Origin: Hydractinia symbiolongicarpus | Taxonomy: Eukaryota; Cnidaria; Hydrozoa; Anthoathecata; Hydractiniidae | Reading direction: 5' to 3' | Assembly (NCBI RefSeq): GCF_029227915.1 | Contig: NC_079879.1 | Span: 992,001 to 1,056,000, forward strand | DNA length: 64,000 nt | Notes under the pieces: generated by a model | The model's input: only the letters and a program-made list of their open reading frames with translations | Databases searched by the model: none | What the model was told of the DNA's origin: nothing | Translations under genes and position numbers: made by a program | Part shown: in pieces, positions 1 through 10,103 of the stretch | Layout: each line of letters starts with the position of its first letter | How positions within the stretch are numbered: position 1 is the stretch's first letter

Positions 1-31
1 ATTCTTGATAAGACGCTGAAAAAAAAAGTTT

Positions 32-59
32 AATCGCGGGCAAACGAAAACCCGCGATT
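32..59. repeat. Perfect 9-bp inverted repeat in class a monomer
   Basis: The arms AATCGCGGG (32-40) and CCCGCGATT (51-59) are exact reverse complements separated by a 10-base loop CAAACGAAAA. The same perfect structure recurs in class a and h/a monomers throughout, for example at 1656-1683. In classes with CGCCGG the left arm carries one mismatch, in CTCCGG classes two, and in class e the right arm is degraded. It could form a hairpin in single strands or RNA, or serve as a dimeric protein site; no function is shown. Confidence 0.8.
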
Positions 60-363
60 TCCCGTAAATCCCGGGCTTGAAGCGTATAGTCGAATGTATA
101 CAAAGAAAGTAAACTGGGAGTAAACTCATTTCCCGAACGATTTTTTAAATTAATTTTTTACCACTAAAACGCATAAGACTTGTAGTTTTCAAAAACGATT
201 TCATTTTTAATGAGACGCTGAATAAAAGGAGTTTAATCTCCGGCAAACGAAAACCCGCAATTTCCCGTAAATCCCGGCCCCGGCCCGTATAATCGAATGT
301 ATACAAAGAAAGTACCCAGGGAGTAAACTCATTTCCCGAACGATTTTTTAAATTATTTTTTCA

Positions 364-566
364 CAACTAAAACGCATGAGACTTGTAGTTTACAAAAATA
401 TTTTCATTTTTGATGAGACGCTGAATAAAAGAAGTTTAATCGCCGGCAAACGAAAACCCGCGATTTCCCGTAAATCCCGGGCCTGGCCCGTATAGTCGAA
501 TGCATACAAAGAAAGTACCCAGGAAGTAAACTCATTTCCCGAACGATTTTTTAAATTATTTTTTCA
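364..566. repeat. Representative 203-bp monomer (class c)
   Basis: This monomer runs from one 'CNACTAAAACG' to the next and is exactly 203 bp. It shows the typical layout: AT-rich left part, the CGCCGGC and CCCGCG centre, the palindrome CGGGCCTGGCCCG at 478-490, TCGAATG at 496-502, and the AT-rich tail near 544-563. CCCG occurs at 457, 467, 476, 487 and 538. The length equals one nucleosome core plus a linker of about 56 bp, a common size for centromeric satellites. Class c is recognised by GTTTACAAAAATATTTTC in its left part. Confidence 0.9.
478..490. repeat. 13-bp palindrome CGGGCC-T-GGCCCG
   Basis: Six-base arms flank one central base, just downstream of the 9-bp inverted-repeat region. 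It recurs in class c and f monomers, for example in the f monomer at 973-1175. Other classes carry related palindromes at the same place: ACGGAC-TCG-GTCCGT at 2710-2724 and ACGGGC-TCG-GCCCGT at 18940-18954. Class a (GGGCTTGGAGCG) and class e (GGGCTTGGCCCCT) lack an intact version. Confidence 0.75.
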
Positions 567-769
567 CCACTAAAACGCACGAGACTTGTAGTTTTCAAAA
601 ATGATTTCATTTTTGATGAGACGCTGAATAAAAGGAGTTTAATCTCCGGCAAACGAAAACCCGCGATTTCCCGTAGGTCCCGGACCCGGCCCGTATAGTC
701 AAAAGTATACAAAAAAAATACGCAGGGAGTAAACTCATTTCCCGAACGATTCTTTAAATTATTATTTCA

Positions 770-972
770 CCACTAAAACGCATGAGACTTGTAGTTTTCA
801 AAAATGTTTTCATTCTTGATAAGACGCTGAAAAAAAAAAGTTTAATCGCGGGCAAACGAAAACCGAAGATTTCCCGTAAATCCCGGGCTTGGTCCCTATA
901 GTCAAAAGTACACAAAGAAAGTACCCAGGCAGTAAACTCATTTTTGGAATGTTTTTTTGAATTATTTTTTCA
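770..972. repeat. Representative class e monomer (motif-poor class)
   Basis: Class e shares its left half (CATTCTTGATAAG, long A run) with class a but has a distinct right half. It reads CCGAAG where class a has CCCGCG, CCCCTATAG where others have CCCGTATAG, GTACAC instead of GTATAC, and CATTTTTGGAATG instead of CATTTCCCGAACG. It is regularly followed by class f. It occurs once in almost every higher-order block. Later copies carry variants of the same sites: CCGGAG (from 19.3 kb), CCCGAG (18.3 kb), CACGAG (26.4 kb), CACGAA (35.5 kb). Confidence 0.85.
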
Positions 973-1640
973 CCACTATAACGCATGAGACTTGTAGTAT
1001 TCAAAAATGTTTTCATTTTTGATGGGACGCTGATAAGAATAAGTTTAATCGCCGGCAAACGAAAACCCGCGATTTCCCGTAAATCCCGGGCCTGGCCCGT
1101 ATAGTCGAATGCATACAAAGAAAGTACTCAGTGAGTAAATTGATTTCCCGAGCGATTCTTTAAATTATTTTTTCACCACTAAAACGCATGAGACTTGAAG
1201 TTTTCAAAAATGTTTTCTTTTCTGATGAGACGCTAAATAAAAGAGGTTTAATCGCCGGCAAACGAAAACCCGCGATTTCCCGTAAATCCCGGGCTTGTCC
1301 CGTATAGTCGAATGTATACAAAGAAAGTAACAATGGAGTAAACTCATTTCCCGATCGATTTTTTAAATTATTTTTTCACCACTAAAACGCATGAGACTTG
1401 TAGTTTATAAAAATGATTTCATTTTTGATGAGACACTGAATAAAAGGAGTTTAATCGCCGGCAAACGAAAACCCGCGATTTCCGATAAATCCCGGGCTCG
1501 GCCTGTATAGTCAAAAGTATACAAAGAAAGTACGCAGGGAGTAAACTCATTTCCCGAACGATTCTTTAAATTATTATTTCACCACTAAAACGCATGAGAC
1601 TTGTAGTTTTCAAAAATGTTTTCATTCTTGATAAGACGCT

Positions 1641-1652
1641 GAAAAAAAAAAG
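1641..1652. repeat. A-run of class a/e monomers (length-variable)
   Basis: Ten A residues follow GACGCTG in this class a monomer. The homologous run has 9 A at 19-27 and 11 A near 21524-21534, and is interrupted as AAAAAGAAAAG near 31866 and AAAAAAGAAAG from 47.3 kb rightward. It is the main source of one-base length differences between monomers. Other classes read AATAAAAG at this place. Confidence 0.7.
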
Positions 1653-2190
1653 TTTAATCGCGGGCAAACGAAAACCCGCGATTTCCCGTAAATCCCGGGC
1701 TTGGAGCGTATAGTCGAATGTATACAAAGAAAGTAAACTGGGAGTAAACTCATTTCCCGAACGATTTTTTAAATTAATTTTTTACCACTAAAACGCATAA
1801 GACTTGTAGTTTTCAAAAACGATTTCATTTTTAATGAGACGCTGAATAAAAGGAGTATAATCTCCGGCAAACGAAAACCCGCGATTTCCCGTAAATCCCG
1901 GCCCCGGCCCGTATAGTCAAAAGTATACAATAAAAGTACGCAGGGAGTAAACTCATTTCCCGAACGATTCTTTAAATTATTTTTTCACCACTAAAACGCA
2001 TGAGACTTGAAGTTTTCAAAAATGTTTTCATTTCTGATGAGACGCTAAATAAAAGAGGTTTAATCGCCGGCAAACGAAAACCCGCGATTTCCGGTAAATC
2101 CCGGGCTTGTCCCGTATAGTCGAATGTATACAAAGAAAGTAACAATGGAGTAAACTCATTTCCCGAGCGATTTTTTAAATTATTTTTTCA

Positions 2191-2393
2191 CCACTAAAAC
2201 GCATGAGACTTGTAGTTTATAAAAATGTTTTCATTCTTGATAAGACGCTGAAAAAAAAAAGTTTAATCGCGGGCAAACGAAAACCCGCGATTTCCCGTAA
2301 ATCCCGGGCTTGGAGCGTATAGTCGAATGTATACAAAGAAAGTAAACTGGGAGTAAACTCATTTCCCGAACGATTTTTTAAATTAATTTTTTA
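2191..2393. repeat. Hybrid monomer h/a
   Basis: It begins with the class h signature GTTTATAAAAATG and switches within about 20 bases to class a CATTCTTGATAAG with its A run, then continues as class a. Copies of this hybrid lie at about 3206, 4423, 6249, 6859, 8077, 9901, 10713, 12130, 13959, 14771 and 16191. It records an in-register recombination event that was later amplified inside larger blocks. Confidence 0.75.
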
Positions 2394-2799
2394 CCACTAA
2401 AACGCATAAGACTTGTAGTTTTCAAAAACGATTTCATTATTAATGAGACGCTGAATAAAAGGAGTTTAATCTCCGGCAAACGAAAACCCGCAATTTCCCG
2501 TAAATCCCGGCCCCGGCCCGTATAATCGAATGTGTACAAAGAAAGTACCCAGGGAGTAAACTCATTTCCCGAACGATTTTTTAAATTATTTTTTCACCAC
2601 TAAAACGCATGAGACTTGTAGTTTACAAAAATATTTTCATTTTTGATGAGACGCTGAATAAAAGAAGTTTAATCGCCGGCAAACGAAAACCCGCGATTTT
2701 CCGTATATCACGGACTCGGTCCGTATAATCCAAAGTATACAAAGAAAGTACCCAGGAAGTAAACTCATTTCCCGAACGATTTTTTAAATTATTTTTTCA

Positions 2800-5700
2800 C
2801 CACTAAAACGCACGAGACTTGTAGTTTTCAAAAATGATTTCATTTTTGATGAGACGCTGAATAAAAGGAGTTTAATCTCCGGCAAACGAAAACCCGCGAT
2901 TTCCCGTAGGTCCCGGACCCGGCCCGTATAGTCAAAAGTATACAAAGAAAATACGCAGGGAGTAAACTCATTTCCCGAACGATTCTTTAAATTATTATTT
3001 CACCACTAAAACGCATGAGACTTGTAGTTTTCAAAAATGTTTTCATTCTTGATAAGACGCTGAAAAAAAAAAGTTTAATCGCGGGCAAACGAAAACCGAA
3101 GATTTCCCGTAAATCCCGGGCTTGGCCCCTATAGTCAAAAGTACACAAAGAAAGTACCCAGGCAGTAAACTCATTTTTGGAATGTTTTTTTGAATTATTT
3201 TTTCACCACTAAAACGCATGAGACTTGTAGTTTATAAAAATGTTTTCATTCTTGATAAGACGCTGAAAAAAAAAGTTTAATCGCGGGCAAACGAAAACCC
3301 GCGATTTCCCGTAAATCCCGGGCTTGGAGCGTATAGTCGAATGTATACAAAGAAAGTAAACTGGGAGTAAACTCATTTCCCGAACGATTTTTTAAATTAA
3401 TTTTTTACCACTAAAACGCATAAGACTTGTAGTTTTCAAAAACGATTTCATTATTAATGAGACGCTGAATAAAAGGAGTTTAATCTCCGGCAAACGAAAA
3501 CCCGCAATTTCCCGTAAATCCCGGCCCCGGCCCGTATAATCGAATGTATACAAAGAAAGTACCCAGGGAGTAAACTCATTTCCCGAACGATTTTTTAAAT
3601 TAATTTTTTACCACTAAAACGCATAAGACTTGTAGTTTTCAAAAACGATTTCATTATTAATGAGACGCTGAATAAAAGGAGTTTAATCTCCGGCAAACGA
3701 AAACCCGCAATTTCCCGTAAATCCCGGCCCCGGCCCGTATAATCGAATGTGTACAAAGAAAGTACCCAGGGAGTAAACTCATTTCCCGAACGATTTTTTA
3801 AATTATTTTTTCACCACTAAAACGCATGAGACTTGTAGTTTACAAAAATATTTTCATTTTTGATGAGACGCTGAATAAAAGAAGTTTAATCGCCGGCAAA
3901 CGAAAACCCGCGATTTTCCGTATATCACGGACTCGGTCCGTATAATCCAAAGTATACAAAGAAAGTACCCAGGAAGTAAACTCATTTCCCGAACGATTTT
4001 TTAAATTATTTTTTCACCACTAAAACGCACGAGACTTGTAGTTTTCAAAAATGATTTCATTTTTGATGAGACGCTGAATAAAAGGAGTTTAATCTCCGGC
4101 AAACGAAAACCCGCGATTTCCCGTAGGTCCCGGACCCGGCCCGTATAGTCAAAAGTATACAAAGAAAATACGCAGGGAGTAAACTCATTTCCCGAACGAT
4201 TCTTTAAATTATTATTTCACCACTAAAACGCATGAGACTTGTAGTTTTCAAAAATGTTTTCATTCTTGATAAGACGCTGAAAAAAAAAAGTTTAATCGCG
4301 GGCAAACGAAAACCGAAGATTTCCCGTAAATCCCGGGCTTGGCCCCTATAGTCAAAAGTACACAAAGAAAGTACCCAGGCAGTAAACTCATTTTTGGAAT
4401 GTTTTTTTGAATTATTTTTTCACCACTAAAACGCATGAGACTTGTAGTTTATAAAAATGTTTTCATTCTTGATAAGACGCTGAAAAAAAAAGTTTAATCG
4501 CGGGCAAACGAAAACCCGCGATTTCCCGTAAATCCCGGGCTTGGAGCGTATAGTCGAATGTATACAAAGAAAGTAAACTGGGAGTAAACTCATTTCCCGA
4601 ACGATTTTTTAAATTAATTTTTTACCACTAAAACGCATAAGACTTGTAGTTTTCAAAAACGATTTCATTATTAATGAGACGCTGAATAAAAGGAGTTTAA
4701 TCTCCGGCAAACGAAAACCCGCAATTTCCCGTAAATCCCGGCCCCGGCCCGTATAATCGAATGTATACAAAGAAAGTACCCAGGGAGTAAACTCATTTCC
4801 CGAACGATTTTTTAAATTATTTTTTCACCACTAAAACGCATGAGACTTGTAGTTTACAAAAATATTTTCATTTTTGATGAGACGCTGAATAAAAGAAGTT
4901 TAATCGCCGGCAAACGAAAACCCGCGATTTCCCGTAAATCCCGGGCCTGGCCCGTATAGTCGAATGCATACAAAGAAAGTACCCAGGAAGTAAACTCATT
5001 TCCCGAACGATTTTTTAAATTATTTTTTCACCACTAAAACGCATGAGACTTGTAGTTTACAAAAATATTTTCATTTTTGATGAGACGCTGAATAAAAGAA
5101 GTTTAATCGCCGGCAAACGAAAACCCGCGATTTCCCGTAAATCCCGGGCCTGGCCCGTATAGTCGAATGCATACAAAGAAAGTACCCAGGAAGTAAACTC
5201 ATTTCCCGAACGATTTTTTAAATTATTTTTTCACCACTAAAACGCACGAGACTTGTAGTTTTCAAAAATGATTTCATTTTTGATGAGACGCTGAATAAAA
5301 GGAGTTTAATCTCCGGCAAACGAAAACCCGCGATTTCCCGTAGGTCCCGGACCCGGCCCGTATAGTCAAAAGTATACAAAGAAAATACGCAGGGAGTAAA
5401 CTCATTTCCCGAACGATTCTTTAAATTATTATTTCACCACTAAAACGCATGAGACTTGTAGTTTTCAAAAATGTTTTCATTCTTGATAAGACGCTGAAAA
5501 AAAAAAGTTTAATCGCGGGCAAACGAAAACCGAAGATTTCCCGTAAATCCCGGGCTTGGTCCCTATAGTCAAAAGTACACAAAGAAAGTACCCAGGCAGT
5601 AAACTCATTTTTGGAATGTTTTTTTGAATTATTTTTTCACCACTATAACGCATGAGACTTGTAGTATTCAAAAATGTTTTCATTTTTGATGGGACGCTGA

Positions 5701-6451
5701 TAAGAATAAGTTTAATCGCCGGCAAACGAAAACCCGCGATTTCCCGTAAATCCCGGGCTTGGAGCGTATAGTCGAATGTATACAAAGAAAGTAAACTGGG
5801 AGTAAACTCATTTCCCGAACGATTTTTTAAATTAATTTTTTACCACTAAAACGCATAAGACTTGTAGTTTTCAAAAACGATTTCATTTTTAATGAGACGC
5901 TGAATAAAAGGAGTATAATCTCCGGCAAACGAAAACCCGCGATTTCCCGTAAATCCCGGCCCCGGCCCGTATAGTCAAAAGTATACAATAAAAGTACGCA
6001 GGGAGTAAACTCATTTCCCGAACGATTCTTTAAATTATTTTTTCACCACTAAAACGCATGAGACTTGAAGTTTTCAAAAATGTTTTCGTTTCTGATGAGA
6101 CGCTAAATAAAAGAGGTTTAATCGCCGGCAAACGAAAACCCGCGATTTCCGGTAAATCCCGGGCTTGTCCCGTATAGTCGAATGTATACAAAGAAAGTAA
6201 CAATGGAGTAAACTCATTTCCCGAGCGATTTTTTAAATTATTTTTTCACCACTAAAACGCATGAGACTTGTAGTTTATAAAAATGTTTTCATTCTTGATA
6301 AGACGCTGAAAAAAAAAAGTTTAATCGCGGGCAAACGAAAACCCGCGATTTCCCGTAAATCCCGGGCTTGGAGCGTATAGTCGAATGTATACAAAAAAAG
6401 TAAACTGGGAGTAAACTCATTTCCCGAACGATTTTTTAAATTATTTTTTCA
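2800..6451. repeat. 18-monomer higher-order repeat, copy 1 (3,652 bp)
   Basis: Order: d, e, h/a, b, b, c', d, e, h/a, b, c, c, d, e, f/a, b', g', h/a. The next 3,652 bp repeat the same order. Private variants are shared, such as TGTTTTCGTTTCTG (about 6080 and 9735) and TATACAAAAAAAG (about 6388 and 10040). I noticed no difference in the stretches compared. The junction at 6452 places the tail ATTATTTTTTCACC after a class a monomer that normally ends ATTAATTTTTTACC, so the crossover fell in the AT-rich tail. Confidence 0.8.
5640..5842. repeat. Hybrid monomer f/a
   Basis: The left part is class f (GTATTCAAAAATG, GATGGGACGCTGATAAG) and the right part is class a (GGGCTTGGAGCG, AAACTGGGAG, ATTAATTTTTTACC). 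The switch lies in the GC-rich centre. Copies are at about 9292 and 13350, as expected from the block periods of 3,652 and 4,058 bp. Confidence 0.7.
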
Positions 6452-9400
6452 CCACTAAAACGCACGAGACTTGTAGTTTTCAAAAATGATTTCATTTTTG
6501 ATGAGACGCTGAATAAAAGGAGTTTAATCTCCGGCAAACGAAAACCCGCGATTTCCCGTAGGTCCCGGACCCGGCCCGTATAGTCAAAAGTATACAAAGA
6601 AAATACGCAGGGAGTAAACTCATTTCCCGAACGATTCTTTAAATTATTATTTCACCACTAAAACGCATGAGACTTGTAGTTTTCAAAAATGTTTTCATTC
6701 TTGATAAGACGCTGAAAAAAAAAAGTTTAATCGCGGGCAAACGAAAACCGAAGATTTCCCGTAAATCCCGGGCTTGGCCCCTATAGTCAAAAGTACACAA
6801 AGAAAGTACCCAGGCAGTAAACTCATTTTTGGAATGTTTTTTTGAATTATTTTTTCACCACTAAAACGCATGAGACTTGTAGTTTATAAAAATGTTTTCA
6901 TTCTTGATAAGACGCTGAAAAAAAAAGTTTAATCGCGGGCAAACGAAAACCCGCGATTTCCCGTAAATCCCGGGCTTGGAGCGTATAGTCGAATGTATAC
7001 AAAGAAAGTAAACTGGGAGTAAACTCATTTCCCGAACGATTTTTTAAATTAATTTTTTACCACTAAAACGCATAAGACTTGTAGTTTTCAAAAACGATTT
7101 CATTATTAATGAGACGCTGAATAAAAGGAGTTTAATCTCCGGCAAACGAAAACCCGCAATTTCCCGTAAATCCCGGCCCCGGCCCGTATAATCGAATGTA
7201 TACAAAGAAAGTACCCAGGGAGTAAACTCATTTCCCGAACGATTTTTTAAATTAATTTTTTACCACTAAAACGCATAAGACTTGTAGTTTTCAAAAACGA
7301 TTTCATTATTAATGAGACGCTGAATAAAAGGAGTTTAATCTCCGGCAAACGAAAACCCGCAATTTCCCGTAAATCCCGGCCCCGGCCCGTATAATCGAAT
7401 GTGTACAAAGAAAGTACCCAGGGAGTAAACTCATTTCCCGAACGATTTTTTAAATTATTTTTTCACCACTAAAACGCATGAGACTTGTAGTTTACAAAAA
7501 TATTTTCATTTTTGATGAGACGCTGAATAAAAGAAGTTTAATCGCCGGCAAACGAAAACCCGCGATTTTCCGTATATCACGGACTCGGTCCGTATAATCC
7601 AAAGTATACAAAGAAAGTACCCAGGAAGTAAACTCATTTCCCGAACGATTTTTTAAATTATTTTTTCACCACTAAAACGCACGAGACTTGTAGTTTTCAA
7701 AAATGATTTCATTTTTGATGAGACGCTGAATAAAAGGAGTTTAATCTCCGGCAAACGAAAACCCGCGATTTCCCGTAGGTCCCGGACCCGGCCCGTATAG
7801 TCAAAAGTATACAAAGAAAATACGCAGGGAGTAAACTCATTTCCCGAACGATTCTTTAAATTATTATTTCACCACTAAAACGCATGAGACTTGTAGTTTT
7901 CAAAAATGTTTTCATTCTTGATAAGACGCTGAAAAAAAAAAGTTTAATCGCGGGCAAACGAAAACCGAAGATTTCCCGTAAATCCCGGGCTTGGCCCCTA
8001 TAGTCAAAAGTACACAAAGAAAGTACCCAGGCAGTAAACTCATTTTTGGAATGTTTTTTTGAATTATTTTTTCACCACTAAAACGCATGAGACTTGTAGT
8101 TTATAAAAATGTTTTCATTCTTGATAAGACGCTGAAAAAAAAAGTTTAATCGCGGGCAAACGAAAACCCGCGATTTCCCGTAAATCCCGGGCTTGGAGCG
8201 TATAGTCGAATGTATACAAAGAAAGTAAACTGGGAGTAAACTCATTTCCCGAACGATTTTTTAAATTAATTTTTTACCACTAAAACGCATAAGACTTGTA
8301 GTTTTCAAAAACGATTTCATTATTAATGAGACGCTGAATAAAAGGAGTTTAATCTCCGGCAAACGAAAACCCGCAATTTCCCGTAAATCCCGGCCCCGGC
8401 CCGTATAATCGAATGTATACAAAGAAAGTACCCAGGGAGTAAACTCATTTCCCGAACGATTTTTTAAATTATTTTTTCACCACTAAAACGCATGAGACTT
8501 GTAGTTTACAAAAATATTTTCATTTTTGATGAGACGCTGAATAAAAGAAGTTTAATCGCCGGCAAACGAAAACCCGCGATTTCCCGTAAATCCCGGGCCT
8601 GGCCCGTATAGTCGAATGCATACAAAGAAAGTACCCAGGAAGTAAACTCATTTCCCGAACGATTTTTTAAATTATTTTTTCACCACTAAAACGCATGAGA
8701 CTTGTAGTTTACAAAAATATTTTCATTTTTGATGAGACGCTGAATAAAAGAAGTTTAATCGCCGGCAAACGAAAACCCGCGATTTCCCGTAAATCCCGGG
8801 CCTGGCCCGTATAGTCGAATGCATACAAAGAAAGTACCCAGGAAGTAAACTCATTTCCCGAACGATTTTTTAAATTATTTTTTCACCACTAAAACGCACG
8901 AGACTTGTAGTTTTCAAAAATGATTTCATTTTTGATGAGACGCTGAATAAAAGGAGTTTAATCTCCGGCAAACGAAAACCCGCGATTTCCCGTAGGTCCC
9001 GGACCCGGCCCGTATAGTCAAAAGTATACAAAGAAAATACGCAGGGAGTAAACTCATTTCCCGAACGATTCTTTAAATTATTATTTCACCACTAAAACGC
9101 ATGAGACTTGTAGTTTTCAAAAATGTTTTCATTCTTGATAAGACGCTGAAAAAAAAAAGTTTAATCGCGGGCAAACGAAAACCGAAGATTTCCCGTAAAT
9201 CCCGGGCTTGGTCCCTATAGTCAAAAGTACACAAAGAAAGTACCCAGGCAGTAAACTCATTTTTGGAATGTTTTTTTGAATTATTTTTTCACCACTATAA
9301 CGCATGAGACTTGTAGTATTCAAAAATGTTTTCATTTTTGATGGGACGCTGATAAGAATAAGTTTAATCGCCGGCAAACGAAAACCCGCGATTTCCCGTA

Positions 9401-10103
9401 AATCCCGGGCTTGGAGCGTATAGTCGAATGTATACAAAGAAAGTAAACTGGGAGTAAACTCATTTCCCGAACGATTTTTTAAATTAATTTTTTACCACTA
9501 AAACGCATAAGACTTGTAGTTTTCAAAAACGATTTCATTTTTAATGAGACGCTGAATAAAAGGAGTATAATCTCCGGCAAACGAAAACCCGCGATTTCCC
9601 GTAAATCCCGGCCCCGGCCCGTATAGTCAAAAGTATACAATAAAAGTACGCAGGGAGTAAACTCATTTCCCGAACGATTCTTTAAATTATTTTTTCACCA
9701 CTAAAACGCATGAGACTTGAAGTTTTCAAAAATGTTTTCGTTTCTGATGAGACGCTAAATAAAAGAGGTTTAATCGCCGGCAAACGAAAACCCGCGATTT
9801 CCGGTAAATCCCGGGCTTGTCCCGTATAGTCGAATGTATACAAAGAAAGTAACAATGGAGTAAACTCATTTCCCGAGCGATTTTTTAAATTATTTTTTCA
9901 CCACTAAAACGCATGAGACTTGTAGTTTATAAAAATGTTTTCATTCTTGATAAGACGCTGAAAAAAAAAAGTTTAATCGCGGGCAAACGAAAACCCGCGA
10001 TTTCCCGTAAATCCCGGGCTTGGAGCGTATAGTCGAATGTATACAAAAAAAGTAAACTGGGAGTAAACTCATTTCCCGAACGATTTTTTAAATTAATTTT
10101 TTA
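6452..10103. repeat. 18-monomer higher-order repeat, copy 2 (3,652 bp)
   Basis: This is the second tandem copy with the same class order as 2800-6451. It ends where a class b monomer starts at 10104 in place of the expected d, opening the 20-monomer block. Confidence 0.8.

Larger units (their letters stand above)
1..1581. repeat. Octamer a-b-c-d-e-f-g-h, first copy (a truncated by window start)
   Basis: Monomers start at 161 (b), 364 (c), 567 (d), 770 (e), 973 (f), 1176 (g) and 1379 (h), preceded by the right part of an a monomer. The same order recurs at 16191-17813 and is followed by another a monomer both times. Because all eight classes appear once each in this order, it is the simplest candidate for the parental higher-order unit of the left third of the window. 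Confidence 0.7.
1582..2799. repeat. Six monomers a, b', g', h/a, b, c'
   Basis: Monomer starts are 1582, 1785, 1988, 2191, 2394 and 2597. Class b' is marked by GGAGTATAATCTCC and by a switch to TAGTCAAAAGTATACAAT. Class g' has TTTCCGGTAAATC. The monomer at 2191 is an h/a hybrid. The c' monomer carries TATATCACGGACTCGGTCCG. This series is a rearranged octamer derivative leading into the 18-mer block. Confidence 0.65.

Noticed and set aside
291-299. Bacterial -10-like TATAAT in CCGTATAATCG
   Set aside because: It occurs only in some repeat classes by a single G-to-A change, there is no -35 partner at 16-18 bp, and the context is a eukaryotic satellite.
491-505. RNA polymerase III B-box in the TCGAATG region
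   Set aside because: The minus strand ATTCGACTA lacks the required G at the first and C at the last position of the GWTCRANNC core, and there is no matching A-box or terminator at the right spacing.
810-1118. 102-codon minus-strand frame and its many relatives (for example 5477-5785, 20084-20392, 52124-52432, 61043-61351)
   Set aside because: It spans one and a half satellite monomers, repeats with the satellite, changes frame because 203 is not divisible by three, and its ends shift with single-base changes in the A run. No start context, domain or conserved frame supports a gene.
1656-1690. Rho-independent terminator at the 9-bp inverted repeat
   Set aside because: The stem is not followed by a T run (it is followed by TTCCCGTAAA), and no gene lies upstream.
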